From an uncultured Veillonella sp. (GTDB lineage: Bacteria; Bacillota; Negativicutes; Veillonellales; Veillonellaceae): DNA of 54,034 nt. Numbering within the stretch: the first letter of the stretch is position 1; the number at the start of each line of letters is the position of its first letter. The notes under the pieces were generated by a model. The model was not told the origin of the DNA, ran no database searches, and saw only the letters and a program-made list of their open reading frames with translations. Location: contig NZ_CAKQFJ010000015.1 in NCBI RefSeq assembly GCF_934230905.1, forward strand, positions 1 to 54,034, in the 5' to 3' direction. Below are positions 40,679-49,109 of this stretch, one piece after another. Both the position numbers and the translations under genes were made by a program.

Positions 40679-41588
40679 GACGTAACCACTCTCCCATTTT
40701 GTAATCAAATTCACTTGGTTCTATCTTTATAAATCCTGCACCAGGATACAATGTTAGTTCTCCAACATATAAATGATTATTTACATCGTAAAAATCAACC
40801 CGTAAAAAGGGGAAGTCTTTAGATAACTGCTTGCATAACATTTTCATTTCATCATAATGAGGTGGTTTTACGTAATGTTTATTGGACGGCTTATAATGCA
40901 AGATAGAAATATTTATAAAATTCCAGTCTAGATCATAATAATCCATTCGTGTTCCACCCATAGAAAACCGATTAGAACAAACTACAGTTAATTTTGGTTC
41001 TCCATGAAAGGAATACATTTTATAATCTAATAAATCTATACTACCTAACTCATCTATATACTCTTCTGCTAGAATACGACGTGGTACATTTTTATATGGC
41101 CACTCACGAGCTATCAGGTAATAATCACGTTTTAATGACCTATTAATAATCCGACGTGCACTTTCTTTATCAAATGCAGATTTATCTTTACAAATTACAA
41201 TTCCACCACTATCATGTGTGCATTTCAATACAAACTGATTGGGTAGTGTGTCAAAATCAATTTCATCAAAGTTGTCCCAAACACCTAAATTAGGAATAAT
41301 ATACTTAGAATCTATTTTATCTGCTAAAAACTGTTTAGCCTGATATTTATCCACTATATTAGTATATATAGGCTTCCGATCATATAATTTCATCCATTGT
41401 AACTTTTCACTAAAAGTTTGTGGATTATCTAAATTCAACGCGTACCCCATGTATTTAGGAAACATTTTTTTTAAAAATGCTTCATCACTTAAAGAATTAT
41501 AGGCACCCATTTTTATCATCACGCGTAGGCGATATAGAGGGTCAGAGATGAACCGTTTCCCTTTGTTCAATACTGTCTGTATGTTCAT
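40656..41588 (-). CDS. TupA-like ATP-grasp protein
   Basis: A 310-aa protein that fits the ATPgrasp_TupA family (PF14305). Visible family features are NPQTFSEKLQWMKLYDR, TNIVDKYQAKQFL, FVLKCTHDSGGIVICKDK and FLRVDFYDV..YVGELTLYPGAG. These proteins occur in capsule loci and are often labelled glycosyltransferases; Bacillus TupA is needed for teichuronopeptide. Amide bond formation on a uronic acid carboxylate is therefore a reasonable hypothesis given the local UDP-GalA genes. AAAGGGGGA precedes the ATG. Its 3' end overlaps the CapA gene. Confidence 0.82.
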   Translation of the reverse strand: MNIQTVLNKGKRFISDPLYRLRVMIKMGAYNSLSDEAFLKKMFPKYMGYALNLDNPQTFSEKLQWMKLYDRKPIYTNIVDKYQAKQFLADKIDSKYIIPNLGVWDNFDEIDFDTLPNQFVLKCTHDSGGIVICKDKSAFDKESARRIINRSLKRDYYLIAREWPYKNVPRRILAEEYIDELGSIDLLDYKMYSFHGEPKLTVVCSNRFSMGGTRMDYYDLDWNFINISILHYKPSNKHYVKPPHYDEMKMLCKQLSKDFPFLRVDFYDVNNHLYVGELTLYPGAGFIKIEPSEFDYKMGEWLRLESVHRS

Positions 41589-42813
41589 GTAATGTCCCCC
41601 TTTTAGTACGTAAAATCTTAGTTTCCATAAAGAATAACATCATATAAAAATAAGTACTTTTACTTTCATAGGAAACTAAGCCCATATCCATAACTAATTG
41701 TGATATAAGCAATATAAATACCATGACATATTCATTGCTATGAAAGTCATGATATCGAATCATGTTATACACAAGATATACATACATAGAATAATACGTG
41801 ATTACTCCAACAATTCCAGTACCAGCTAACAATTCAATATAGTTATTATGAAGATAATAATTTTCACGACCAAAAATAGAATATGTATATACTGATGGAT
41901 TATTAATACCTACACCAATAAGAGGCGATTGATGAAACAAATCCCATCCAATATCAACTAAAGCCATACGAATAATAGCTGATGAATCGCCACCAGTTCC
42001 TGTAAAAGCATCTACCATGGAACTCATACGTTCTAGCACTTCACTAAAGATAGGTAATTGTAAAATACCAATAAAAGTGATGATGACTATACCTAAATAT
42101 ACTGCCAATTTAGCTAAGGAATTAACAATGTTTTTACTGCGAAAACTTTTGAATACGAATAATAAAACGATACCTATAACAACGAATACCAAGGCCTTTC
42201 GACTACCTGTAGCTGCTAAAATACCTAATGTTGGTAACGCTATAAGATTCCACCATTGTGGTTTTTTGTACATCATATAGTACACAGTCATAACGATAGC
42301 ATTAGCACCTAATAGTCCTACTGTATTAGCATTTAATGCGTCATTGGCTATACGAGCCGATGATGAAAGAACATTAATAAAATAATCGAGCCCATAGTAA
42401 TACACCGTATAGAAACAGACAATATACCCTGTCCACATACCGATTTTCAATAAGGAATCAACTGATTTTTCTCGCTGAAAACACATATACAAAACTATGA
42501 GCATACAAAATATTTTTACAATATCAAAACTTCGGCTCAGCGCTACAGATGGATCAAGAGCATTCAGAGAACTGAGATAGCAAACGCCTATGAATAGAAG
42601 CATATACATATGCATCCATGTAAATGACAGTGTAATTCGTCCTTGGTCTCTTACGAGATAACATACTATTAATCCAAACAAACATACGAACAACACATAC
42701 GCACCATAATCTGCATCACCAAGAGCGAATGATATGGTCAATGAAAGTACAAGAAAAACTAATGTTATAAACCATATAAGACGATCAGATATGGCCGTAA
42801 TATTTATTTTCAA
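41542..42813 (-). CDS. O-antigen ligase/polymerase-like protein (Wzy)
   Basis: A membrane protein of about 423 aa with some 11-12 hydrophobic segments and a large periplasmic loop containing the family pattern SPLIGVGINNPSVYT and YYLHNNYIELLAGTGIVG, as in O-antigen ligase/Wzy domains (PF04932). In this locus it is the likely polymerase. TTG at 42813 is preferred because AGAGGG sits 6 bases upstream; GTG at 42846 has no clear ribosome binding site. It overlaps the TupA gene by 47 bases. Confidence 0.85.
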   Translation of the reverse strand: MKINITAISDRLIWFITLVFLVLSLTISFALGDADYGAYVLFVCLFGLIVCYLVRDQGRITLSFTWMHMYMLLFIGVCYLSSLNALDPSVALSRSFDIVKIFCMLIVLYMCFQREKSVDSLLKIGMWTGYIVCFYTVYYYGLDYFINVLSSSARIANDALNANTVGLLGANAIVMTVYYMMYKKPQWWNLIALPTLGILAATGSRKALVFVVIGIVLLFVFKSFRSKNIVNSLAKLAVYLGIVIITFIGILQLPIFSEVLERMSSMVDAFTGTGGDSSAIIRMALVDIGWDLFHQSPLIGVGINNPSVYTYSIFGRENYYLHNNYIELLAGTGIVGVITYYSMYVYLVYNMIRYHDFHSNEYVMVFILLISQLVMDMGLVSYESKSTYFYMMLFFMETKILRTKRGTLHEHTDSIEQRETVHL

Positions 42814-42860
42814 TACTGTCCCTCTTCTCTCAATATATGTAATCACAACACAAGCTTATA

Positions 42861-43928
42861 CTAAAAGATATCAATCCAACGCTTAGCAATTTTACTGAGT
42901 GGGAAAGTATCTCTCACCTTAATAGCTTCTTTAGATATTCGTTTAGCTAATTCTGGATTTACTAAGATGGATTTCATTTTTTCATACATAGTTTTTGTAT
43001 CGCCTACTGGAACAAGCAGACCATTAATTCCATCTTGAATAACCATTCGTGCTCCACCTACAGGGCAATCTGTAACAACAACAGGCAACCCCATTCCCAT
43101 AGCTTCTAACATGGAGTTAGATATTCCTTCAAAGTCAGATGACGAAACAAACATAGCACAAGGCCATTCCTTCTCTAAAATATTAGATGCAAAACCTGGC
43201 AAAAGAATGCGATCTGTTAATCCCAAGCTAGCTATGTGTTGTCGTAACTCATTTTCTAAAACACCTTGTCCATATATGACAAGCTTATACTCTTTAAACT
43301 CATTAGCCAGCATGCTAAATGCATTGATCATCATAGATAAATTTTTTTGTGGGTGTAACCGACAAGCGGTTACAATAATTTTTTGACGTTCTCCTTCGTA
43401 AGGTTCTGGTAAATTACCATTAATCGGATTGGGAATGATATGCCCTCGACTTTGTATGGACTTAGAAAAATATGATTTTGCATCCTCCGTTTGAAATACA
43501 ATGGCGTCAGCAAATCGAAATGCAAAGTCTCGAAGCATTTGTTGATGTTTGCCGACAGGCACCTTACGGGGATTATTTCGTTCAGAAAACACCATACGAT
43601 TTTTTACAAACCACGAACTGATAGCTAATATAAAACTAGAAGCGCTCAAAAATGATAAACACGTTGCATTCGGCCGTTGCTTCAATATGCCAATAAGTGC
43701 TTTGATTTCTTGTAAAAACCTAAGAATCTTATTTGAGCTAGTCGTATGTATTTGAATTTGCTCTATACCTTCAGGCAAAGTATATTCTGTACCATACCGA
43801 TTAGGACTCGTTTGAATAACAGTAATCTTATGACCATCATGATACCATTGTCGAGCCAATTCAGTCAGAATACGTTCAGCACCATCATTGCCCAAAGAGA
43901 TAGTAACAATAATAATTTCTTTACTCAT
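42861..43928 (-). CDS. Glycosyltransferase family 4
   Basis: Retaining GT-B glycosyltransferase of 355 aa. N-terminal acceptor-side domain starts SLGNDGAERILTELARQW; the C-terminal donor-side domain has ACRLHPQKNLSMMINAF, LVIYGQG and the E-x7-E motif EGISNSMLEAMGMGLPVV. It is the only clear glycosyltransferase of GT-B type in the operon, so the repeat unit is short or other proteins also transfer sugars. Donor not predictable. Its ATG overlaps the SDR gene stop by 8 bases, with AGGAG 8 bases upstream. Confidence 0.9.
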   Translation of the reverse strand: MSKEIIIVTISLGNDGAERILTELARQWYHDGHKITVIQTSPNRYGTEYTLPEGIEQIQIHTTSSNKILRFLQEIKALIGILKQRPNATCLSFLSASSFILAISSWFVKNRMVFSERNNPRKVPVGKHQQMLRDFAFRFADAIVFQTEDAKSYFSKSIQSRGHIIPNPINGNLPEPYEGERQKIIVTACRLHPQKNLSMMINAFSMLANEFKEYKLVIYGQGVLENELRQHIASLGLTDRILLPGFASNILEKEWPCAMFVSSSDFEGISNSMLEAMGMGLPVVVTDCPVGGARMVIQDGINGLLVPVGDTKTMYEKMKSILVNPELAKRISKEAIKVRDTFPLSKIAKRWIDIF

Positions 43929-44988
43929 GATGGCGCTCCTCTTTAATATATTCAGACAGTCGTATATAAGCTTCTTTCATAGTTACCTGTGGTTCCCACA
44001 ATAGATTGCGCATCTTCCTAGAATTCAAAAACATATGAACTGTAGGTGCATAACCATAGGAGGACACATTGTCAGGTATGTCAAAAACGACAGAAATTTT
44101 ATCGCCCCCCACATGGCATGCTACTAAATTAGCAATACTAGCAATACTGCGAGTTTCCTCATCGTGGCACACATTATAAGCTTCACCTGCTTCACCTTGA
44201 CTCATCAAAATAAGGATGGCTCTTACTGCATCAGTAATATAACAGAAATTAGACATAGAATCCCCCTTCGTATGAAGGATTATATCGTTTTTTTCTAAGG
44301 CGTTTTGTGTGAACTGCATAAAAACGCGATTATCATCTAATGGTACACCAGCACCAAAGGTTTGAGCTAACCGTGCAATTTTTACAGGAACGCCAAATTC
44401 CACAGCATAAGATTTACAGTAACACTCACATAAACGCTTACTTTCAGAATAAGAACTCCGAACATTAAGATGATCTAAGATACCTATGCAATCCTCTGTC
44501 ATAACTTGTCCCGATTCATAAGGCACTCCATATTGTTCCATACTAGAAAGATATACCATACCTATAATATGCTGCTCTTTTCCAAGTTCTAACATACGCT
44601 CTGTACCATGAATTGATGTACGAATTGTATCCACAGGATGTTCCACAAAATATTTTGATTTCGTAGGAGCTGCACCATGCATAATATAATCACAGGCTAT
44701 ATCTAAAGATTCTAATGGCACATCAACAAATGTGATTGCATCTGAAGTTAAAATATCCCCAAACATATGATGTGCCTTTTCTATATTACGCACATGGCAT
44801 ATGACATGTAATGAAAGATGGTAGGCTTCATTGGCGGCTACTAATGAACGAGCCACCATGGATCCGATCAAACCTGTAGCACCTGTTACAAGTATTGTCT
44901 TACCTCGAAAATCCTTAAATATATGAGAATCACCTATAATTTCTTGTATGTCTCGTTCAACAACCGTATTAATTGCCCTCACCTCCAC
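43921..44988 (-). CDS. Extended SDR NAD-dependent epimerase/dehydratase, in IspD-LicD cassette
   Basis: A 355-aa extended SDR enzyme: NAD loop TGATGLIGSMVARSL, MHGAAPTKS, catalytic-type YLSSMEQYG and Tyr-x3-Lys in YSESKRLCE. It overlaps the 3' end of the IspD-like gene by 20 bases. Product unknown; a sugar-nucleotide epimerase or a reductase making the alditol-phosphate precursor are both possible. The start is unclear: GTG at 44988 or 44982 lie inside the preceding gene, while an ATT (near 44973) sits at proper distance from a perfect GGAGGTGA. No ATG lies in frame nearby. Confidence 0.82.
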   Translation of the reverse strand: MEVRAINTVVERDIQEIIGDSHIFKDFRGKTILVTGATGLIGSMVARSLVAANEAYHLSLHVICHVRNIEKAHHMFGDILTSDAITFVDVPLESLDIACDYIMHGAAPTKSKYFVEHPVDTIRTSIHGTERMLELGKEQHIIGMVYLSSMEQYGVPYESGQVMTEDCIGILDHLNVRSSYSESKRLCECYCKSYAVEFGVPVKIARLAQTFGAGVPLDDNRVFMQFTQNALEKNDIILHTKGDSMSNFCYITDAVRAILILMSQGEAGEAYNVCHDEETRSIASIANLVACHVGGDKISVVFDIPDNVSSYGYAPTVHMFLNSRKMRNLLWEPQVTMKEAYIRLSEYIKEERHHE

Positions 44989-45688
44989 TTTCTCTATTTT
45001 TTAATATACCTGTGAACATATAATAATCTGATGGAGTCGTAATCTTAATATTTTCAGGTTCCCCCCATACGGGATATAAAGGATACCCATAATGCATCAT
45101 CATCGACGCAGAATCGATAAAATTATGAATGCCCTCTGCTATGGATGTATCATGGACAGAAAGAATATCAACAAGCCTAAAGCTTTGTGGAGCTTTTGCC
45201 ATCAGACATTGTTGGCGATTTAAAATCGTTTTGATTTCTCCATCATCAGTAACCATAACCGTTTCAATAGCAGGTGTTACCGTAATAGCACTTCCCTTTG
45301 TTTCAACAGATCGTATATTTCTAACAATGGTAGACCGATCAACCAAAGGTCGGACACCATCATGGATAAGTACTGTTATATCATCAACACCATATAATCG
45401 TTTCACTTCAAGCAAACCATTATATTGAGAGTCTAATGCAGTTTCGCCACCAGAAACAATGGATACAATTTTTTGAAGGCCTTCCTTTGCAATCAATGCC
45501 TTTGCATAATCCATCCAGTCCGCCTTACATACTAACACGATGCCATCGATAAATGGTTCTTCTTCAAAGATAGATAATGTTTGTATCAGTATAGGCTTGC
45601 CGTTCCATTCAAGGAATTGCTTTGGCATTTTATCATTTTTCATACGGGATCCTACGCCACCAGCAAAGATAACTGCTATTCTTTTCAT
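44969..45688 (-). CDS. IspD/TarI-like cytidylyltransferase
   Basis: A 239-aa nucleotidyltransferase. Signature AGGVGSRM with PKQF (CTP binding), then IHDGVRPLVD and KAPQSFRL as in IspD/TarI. In capsule loci such enzymes make CDP-alditols (CDP-ribitol and similar) rather than the isoprenoid intermediate. Its neighbours LicD and SDR support that reading; a housekeeping IspD role cannot be fully excluded. ATG at 45688 has GGGAGG 4-5 bases upstream; TTG at 45712 would precede the ribosome binding site. Confidence 0.85.
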   Translation of the reverse strand: MKRIAVIFAGGVGSRMKNDKMPKQFLEWNGKPILIQTLSIFEEEPFIDGIVLVCKADWMDYAKALIAKEGLQKIVSIVSGGETALDSQYNGLLEVKRLYGVDDITVLIHDGVRPLVDRSTIVRNIRSVETKGSAITVTPAIETVMVTDDGEIKTILNRQQCLMAKAPQSFRLVDILSVHDTSIAEGIHNFIDSASMMMHYGYPLYPVWGEPENIKITTPSDYYMFTGILKNRESGGEGN

Positions 45689-45715
45689 AGAACCTCCCTT
45701 AACGTTTAACAATGT

Positions 45716-46573
45716 TTATTTACTATTTACTAAGTAATGTATGCCCCTATAATTAGTATAACTACGATCCATATCGATATATACGGCATCATGCTTCGCT
45801 ACACGCTGTTCCACTGGTGGCAATTGCATATAATCGCCCCAAATCAAACGTAAATATCGTTCATAACCAGCCATAACGGGAATTTGATAGCCTTCAAATT
45901 CCTTATATACAACGTGATCAAAATCTTGGCGCGGATGACGTAGCTTCATACCTTTTAAGCTACCAATCAGTTCCGTTACTTCATCAGATGTTTCAAAATC
46001 ATATTGACTCATTTGCTTTTCTGCAAAGCGCCACATGTAATATCGCCAGGATGGTTTTGAAATCACCTTATAAATGCACCCTGCCAACATGCGAAACACC
46101 TTGCCCTTGTTATCAGGCAATCGTTGCGCATTAAACAAGGCAAAGGTCATGGCCCATATTAATTGAAAGAATCGTTTAACAGTACCCTTTGGGCAACCAT
46201 CGATGGGCATAATTTCTAGGGCTAATCCATGACAAATATCTTCATTCACACTATGTCGATTGATGAAAGTCGTTTCTTCATCTCGAATAGATGCTCCCGC
46301 ATCATGATAAATCTTATCTCTCGTTGTCCGGCAATAGGTATAACGTTTATCACCATATATAGGCCAGAGATCAGCCAACCTTTCATAGTCAGGACGAGGC
46401 ATAAAAATATCTAAATCATCATCCCAAGGAATAAAGCCCTTATGTCGAATAGCACCAATTAGACCACCACCACATAAATAGAATCGTAGATTATGAGCAT
46501 CACAAAATTCTTTAAATATTAATAGCATATTCAATTCTTTAGCTTGTATATCATGAGCTGTTGTTTCTGCCAT
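45716..46573 (-). CDS. LicD family phosphotransferase
   Basis: A 285-aa protein of the LicD/fukutin family. The hallmark is FYLCGGGLIGAIRHKG followed by GFIPWDDDLDIF, carrying the acidic metal-binding residues. LicD enzymes move phosphocholine from CDP-choline; animal FKTN/FKRP relatives move ribitol phosphate from CDP-ribitol. Adjacent to the cytidylyltransferase, it probably transfers a phospho-alditol or similar group from a CDP donor to the repeat unit. No choline uptake or LicA/LicC genes are seen here. AGAAAGG precedes the ATG. Confidence 0.9.
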   Translation of the reverse strand: MAETTAHDIQAKELNMLLIFKEFCDAHNLRFYLCGGGLIGAIRHKGFIPWDDDLDIFMPRPDYERLADLWPIYGDKRYTYCRTTRDKIYHDAGASIRDEETTFINRHSVNEDICHGLALEIMPIDGCPKGTVKRFFQLIWAMTFALFNAQRLPDNKGKVFRMLAGCIYKVISKPSWRYYMWRFAEKQMSQYDFETSDEVTELIGSLKGMKLRHPRQDFDHVVYKEFEGYQIPVMAGYERYLRLIWGDYMQLPPVEQRVAKHDAVYIDMDRSYTNYRGIHYLVNSK

Positions 46574-46582
46574 ACTACCTTT

Positions 46583-47269
46583 CTAACGTATAACGGCCAA
46601 TACCGTTTCCACCATAACTTTCAACTCTCTAAAAAATGAAAATTCTACAATACTACGTAAATTCCACTCCATTTTTGCAGGTAAAACATTCTGAACATAA
46701 CATTTATCCACATCATCTGCTGCGTCTAATAAAGTATCCTCATCCTTATACTGAATGCTAGCTATACTCGTTACACCTGCAGGAAGTAATAACGTTGCTT
46801 TCATTTCATCTGTATAAGATGCCACATATTTAGGAACTTCTGGACGAGTACCTACAAAACTCATAGTACCTTCCAATATATTGATTAATTGAGGCAATTC
46901 ATCAAGCCGGCACTTACGTAGAGCTTTCCCCACGGTCGTGACACGCATATCACCTTTAGATGTAACCTGAGCACCAATCTGTTCTGCATTTTGTACCATA
47001 GTTCTAAACTTATAAATTTTAAAAGTTTTACCATACTGAGTAACCCGTTCTTGTCTAAAGAATACAGGTCCGTCACTATCAACCTTTATCCATACTGCTA
47101 ACACTAGAAAGATAGGGCTTAAAGCAAATAGTAGAATGATTGCCATTAAGCGATCAAATATAAACTTAATTAGTAAATCACTGCGCTTAGATGCTAAGAT
47201 TTCATAATAAGGACGAACTGATTCACAGCGCATATCATTGGGCAAATCATGCCATGCTTTCCAAATCAT
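46583..47269 (-). CDS. Monotopic phosphosugar transferase, initiating enzyme
   Basis: A 228-aa bacterial sugar transferase (PF02397). A reentrant hydrophobic segment (about 40-62; AIILLFALSPIFLVLAVWI) is followed by the catalytic KIYKFRTM, LDELPQLINIL and SFVGTRPEVPKYV. It should transfer a sugar-1-phosphate to undecaprenyl phosphate, starting the repeat unit. Compared with the minimal PglC-type enzyme it has about 35 extra N-terminal residues. ATG at 47269 overlaps the aminotransferase stop as ATGA, with AGGTG upstream. Confidence 0.92.
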   Translation of the reverse strand: MIWKAWHDLPNDMRCESVRPYYEILASKRSDLLIKFIFDRLMAIILLFALSPIFLVLAVWIKVDSDGPVFFRQERVTQYGKTFKIYKFRTMVQNAEQIGAQVTSKGDMRVTTVGKALRKCRLDELPQLINILEGTMSFVGTRPEVPKYVASYTDEMKATLLLPAGVTSIASIQYKDEDTLLDAADDVDKCYVQNVLPAKMEWNLRSIVEFSFFRELKVMVETVLAVIR

Positions 47270-48465
47270 AATGCACCTAAACATTCTTTAAAGGTAGCGA
47301 TGACATATTCCACCTCTTCATCTGTTAAATTAGTATGAAGTGGCAATGTTATTTCATTCTTAAATTGATTGTACGCATTGGGATAATCGTCGATAGAAAA
47401 GCCCAAATTCTTATAGGCAGTATGCATTGGAATCGGCTTATAGTGCACGTTTGTAGCAACACCTTTTTCAGCCATTCGTTCAATTAATTCATTTCGTTGT
47501 TCTAAGGTTGCATCATTGATACGGACTAAATATAAATGGCCACTACTCGTATGCTCATCCGTATAATGAGATACTACAGATACTGGACTATCTTCGAAGG
47601 CTTTATTATATCGATTAATAATATCTTTACGCCGTTCTAGCAAGCTAGGATATCGTTCTAATTGCGCTAACCCAATAGCCGCCATAATATCTGTCATATT
47701 ACATTTATAATAGGTACCTTTAATATCATATTCCCAGGCCCCCATCTTAGTTTTGGCCAGCGCATCTTTATCCTGACCATGAAGAGATAGCAATTGGAAT
47801 TGTTTATACAAAACTTCATCATCAATGCCAGGTATAGCTTTCCACGTAGCACAACCGCCCTCAGCAGTAGTAAAATTTTTTACTGCATGAAAGGAAAAAC
47901 TACTAAAATCAGCTATATCTCCTGTATGCCGCCCTTTATAGGTTGCTCCAAATGAATGAGCACAGTCTGCAACAATTGGAATTCTCCCCAACGCACGTTG
48001 TATATCATTGCTTGGTGTAAACAAAAATTTAGCATTATTTACAATGGTAAATAAACGATCATAATTACAAGGTACGCCACCGATATCGACAGGAATAATT
48101 GCCTTTGTCTTATCTGTTATAGCAGCAGCTACCTTATCATAATCCATTTCATAAGAATCAGGAGCAGTATCAACTAATACCAGCTTTGCCCCTACATGAA
48201 CTACGGGACTTGCACTAGCCGTATAGGAGTAAGCACTAGTTATAACTTCATCACCTGGTCCAATACCTAATATGCGCAGAATCATTTCTAGAGCTGCAGT
48301 CGCTGAATTTAAACACACAGCCTTTGGCGTGCCTAAATAGATGGCAATACGTCGTTCTAACTCCTTAGTTCGTGGTCCAGTCGTAATCCAACCACTTTTT
48401 AATGCTTCTACCACCTCATTAATTTCTAATTCTGTAATATCTGGAGGAGAGAAATTAATTTTCAT
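47266..48465 (-). CDS. DegT/DnrJ/EryC1/StrS family PLP sugar aminotransferase
   Basis: A 399-aa PLP-dependent enzyme adding an amino group to a keto sugar nucleotide. Motifs: GWITTGPRTKELE at the N terminus, YSYTASASPVVHVGA, VADCAHSFGATYKG, and the Schiff-base lysine in SFHAVKNFTTAEGG. Its expected substrate is the 4-keto-6-deoxy product of the membrane dehydratase in the same operon. The ATG at 48465 has AGGTGA 5 bases upstream; the GTG at 48474 overlaps that site. Confidence 0.92.
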   Translation of the reverse strand: MKINFSPPDITELEINEVVEALKSGWITTGPRTKELERRIAIYLGTPKAVCLNSATAALEMILRILGIGPGDEVITSAYSYTASASPVVHVGAKLVLVDTAPDSYEMDYDKVAAAITDKTKAIIPVDIGGVPCNYDRLFTIVNNAKFLFTPSNDIQRALGRIPIVADCAHSFGATYKGRHTGDIADFSSFSFHAVKNFTTAEGGCATWKAIPGIDDEVLYKQFQLLSLHGQDKDALAKTKMGAWEYDIKGTYYKCNMTDIMAAIGLAQLERYPSLLERRKDIINRYNKAFEDSPVSVVSHYTDEHTSSGHLYLVRINDATLEQRNELIERMAEKGVATNVHYKPIPMHTAYKNLGFSIDDYPNAYNQFKNEITLPLHTNLTDEEVEYVIATFKECLGAL

Positions 48466-48487
48466 AGCTTTCACCTATACTTTCCAT

Positions 48488-49108
48488 TTATTCCATATCA
48501 ATAAAGACTGATCCGATAATAGGTACTCCAATTTGTTCTAATCGTTGTTTAGCTAAAGCCATATCATCATGCTGTACATAATTACCTTTTACAACAAATA
48601 GTACACCATCTGTTTTCTCCGCTATAACTAAAGCATCAGTAACACTTAGCACTGATGGTGTATCCACGATGATTACATCGTACTCATCTCGGATATATTC
48701 AAAAACTGTTGATAATCGATGAGAATCAACAGCCTCCGATGGAGATTCCACTGCAGTTCCACTAGTAATTAAATCTAAATGAGGCATCACATGACGATGA
48801 ATTGTCAAGTCTTCATCCATAATAATATGATTAGTTAATCCTTGATTTGTTACATCAAATAATATATGTAGCACTGGTTCTCGCAAATTACCATCAATGA
48901 GCAAAACCTTATCATTATTTTTAGATAATGAAATAGCTAAATTAGCAGCTACCTCTGATACACCTTCTCCAGTCGTGGTAGATGTCACACAAAGTACCTT
49001 TCTGTTCTCTGCATTACAACGATATTGTAAATTACTACGCAATGTTCGATATGATTCTACAAGAGGAGTATCACCACATTCATTTGAAATTAATCGTATC
49101 GTATCCAT
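48488..49108 (-). CDS. CpsD/CapB-like BY-kinase family protein with altered Walker motifs
   Basis: A 206-aa ParA/MinD-like protein of the tyrosine autokinase family that pairs with Wzz. It begins like CpsD (VESYRTLRSNLQY). The Walker A reads GEGVSE instead of GEGKST, so the phosphate-binding lysine is a valine (about residue 50). Walker A' reads LLIDGNLREP instead of LIDADLRRP, losing the second Asp. Walker B is kept (VIIVDTPSVL). The protein ends FIDME with no tyrosine-rich tail. I infer that it is unlikely to be an active autokinase and may act as a structural partner of Wzz. SD AGAGGT precedes the ATG. Confidence 0.88.
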   Translation of the reverse strand: MDTIRLISNECGDTPLVESYRTLRSNLQYRCNAENRKVLCVTSTTTGEGVSEVAANLAISLSKNNDKVLLIDGNLREPVLHILFDVTNQGLTNHIIMDEDLTIHRHVMPHLDLITSGTAVESPSEAVDSHRLSTVFEYIRDEYDVIIVDTPSVLSVTDALVIAEKTDGVLFVVKGNYVQHDDMALAKQRLEQIGVPIIGSVFIDME

Positions 49109-49109
49109 C

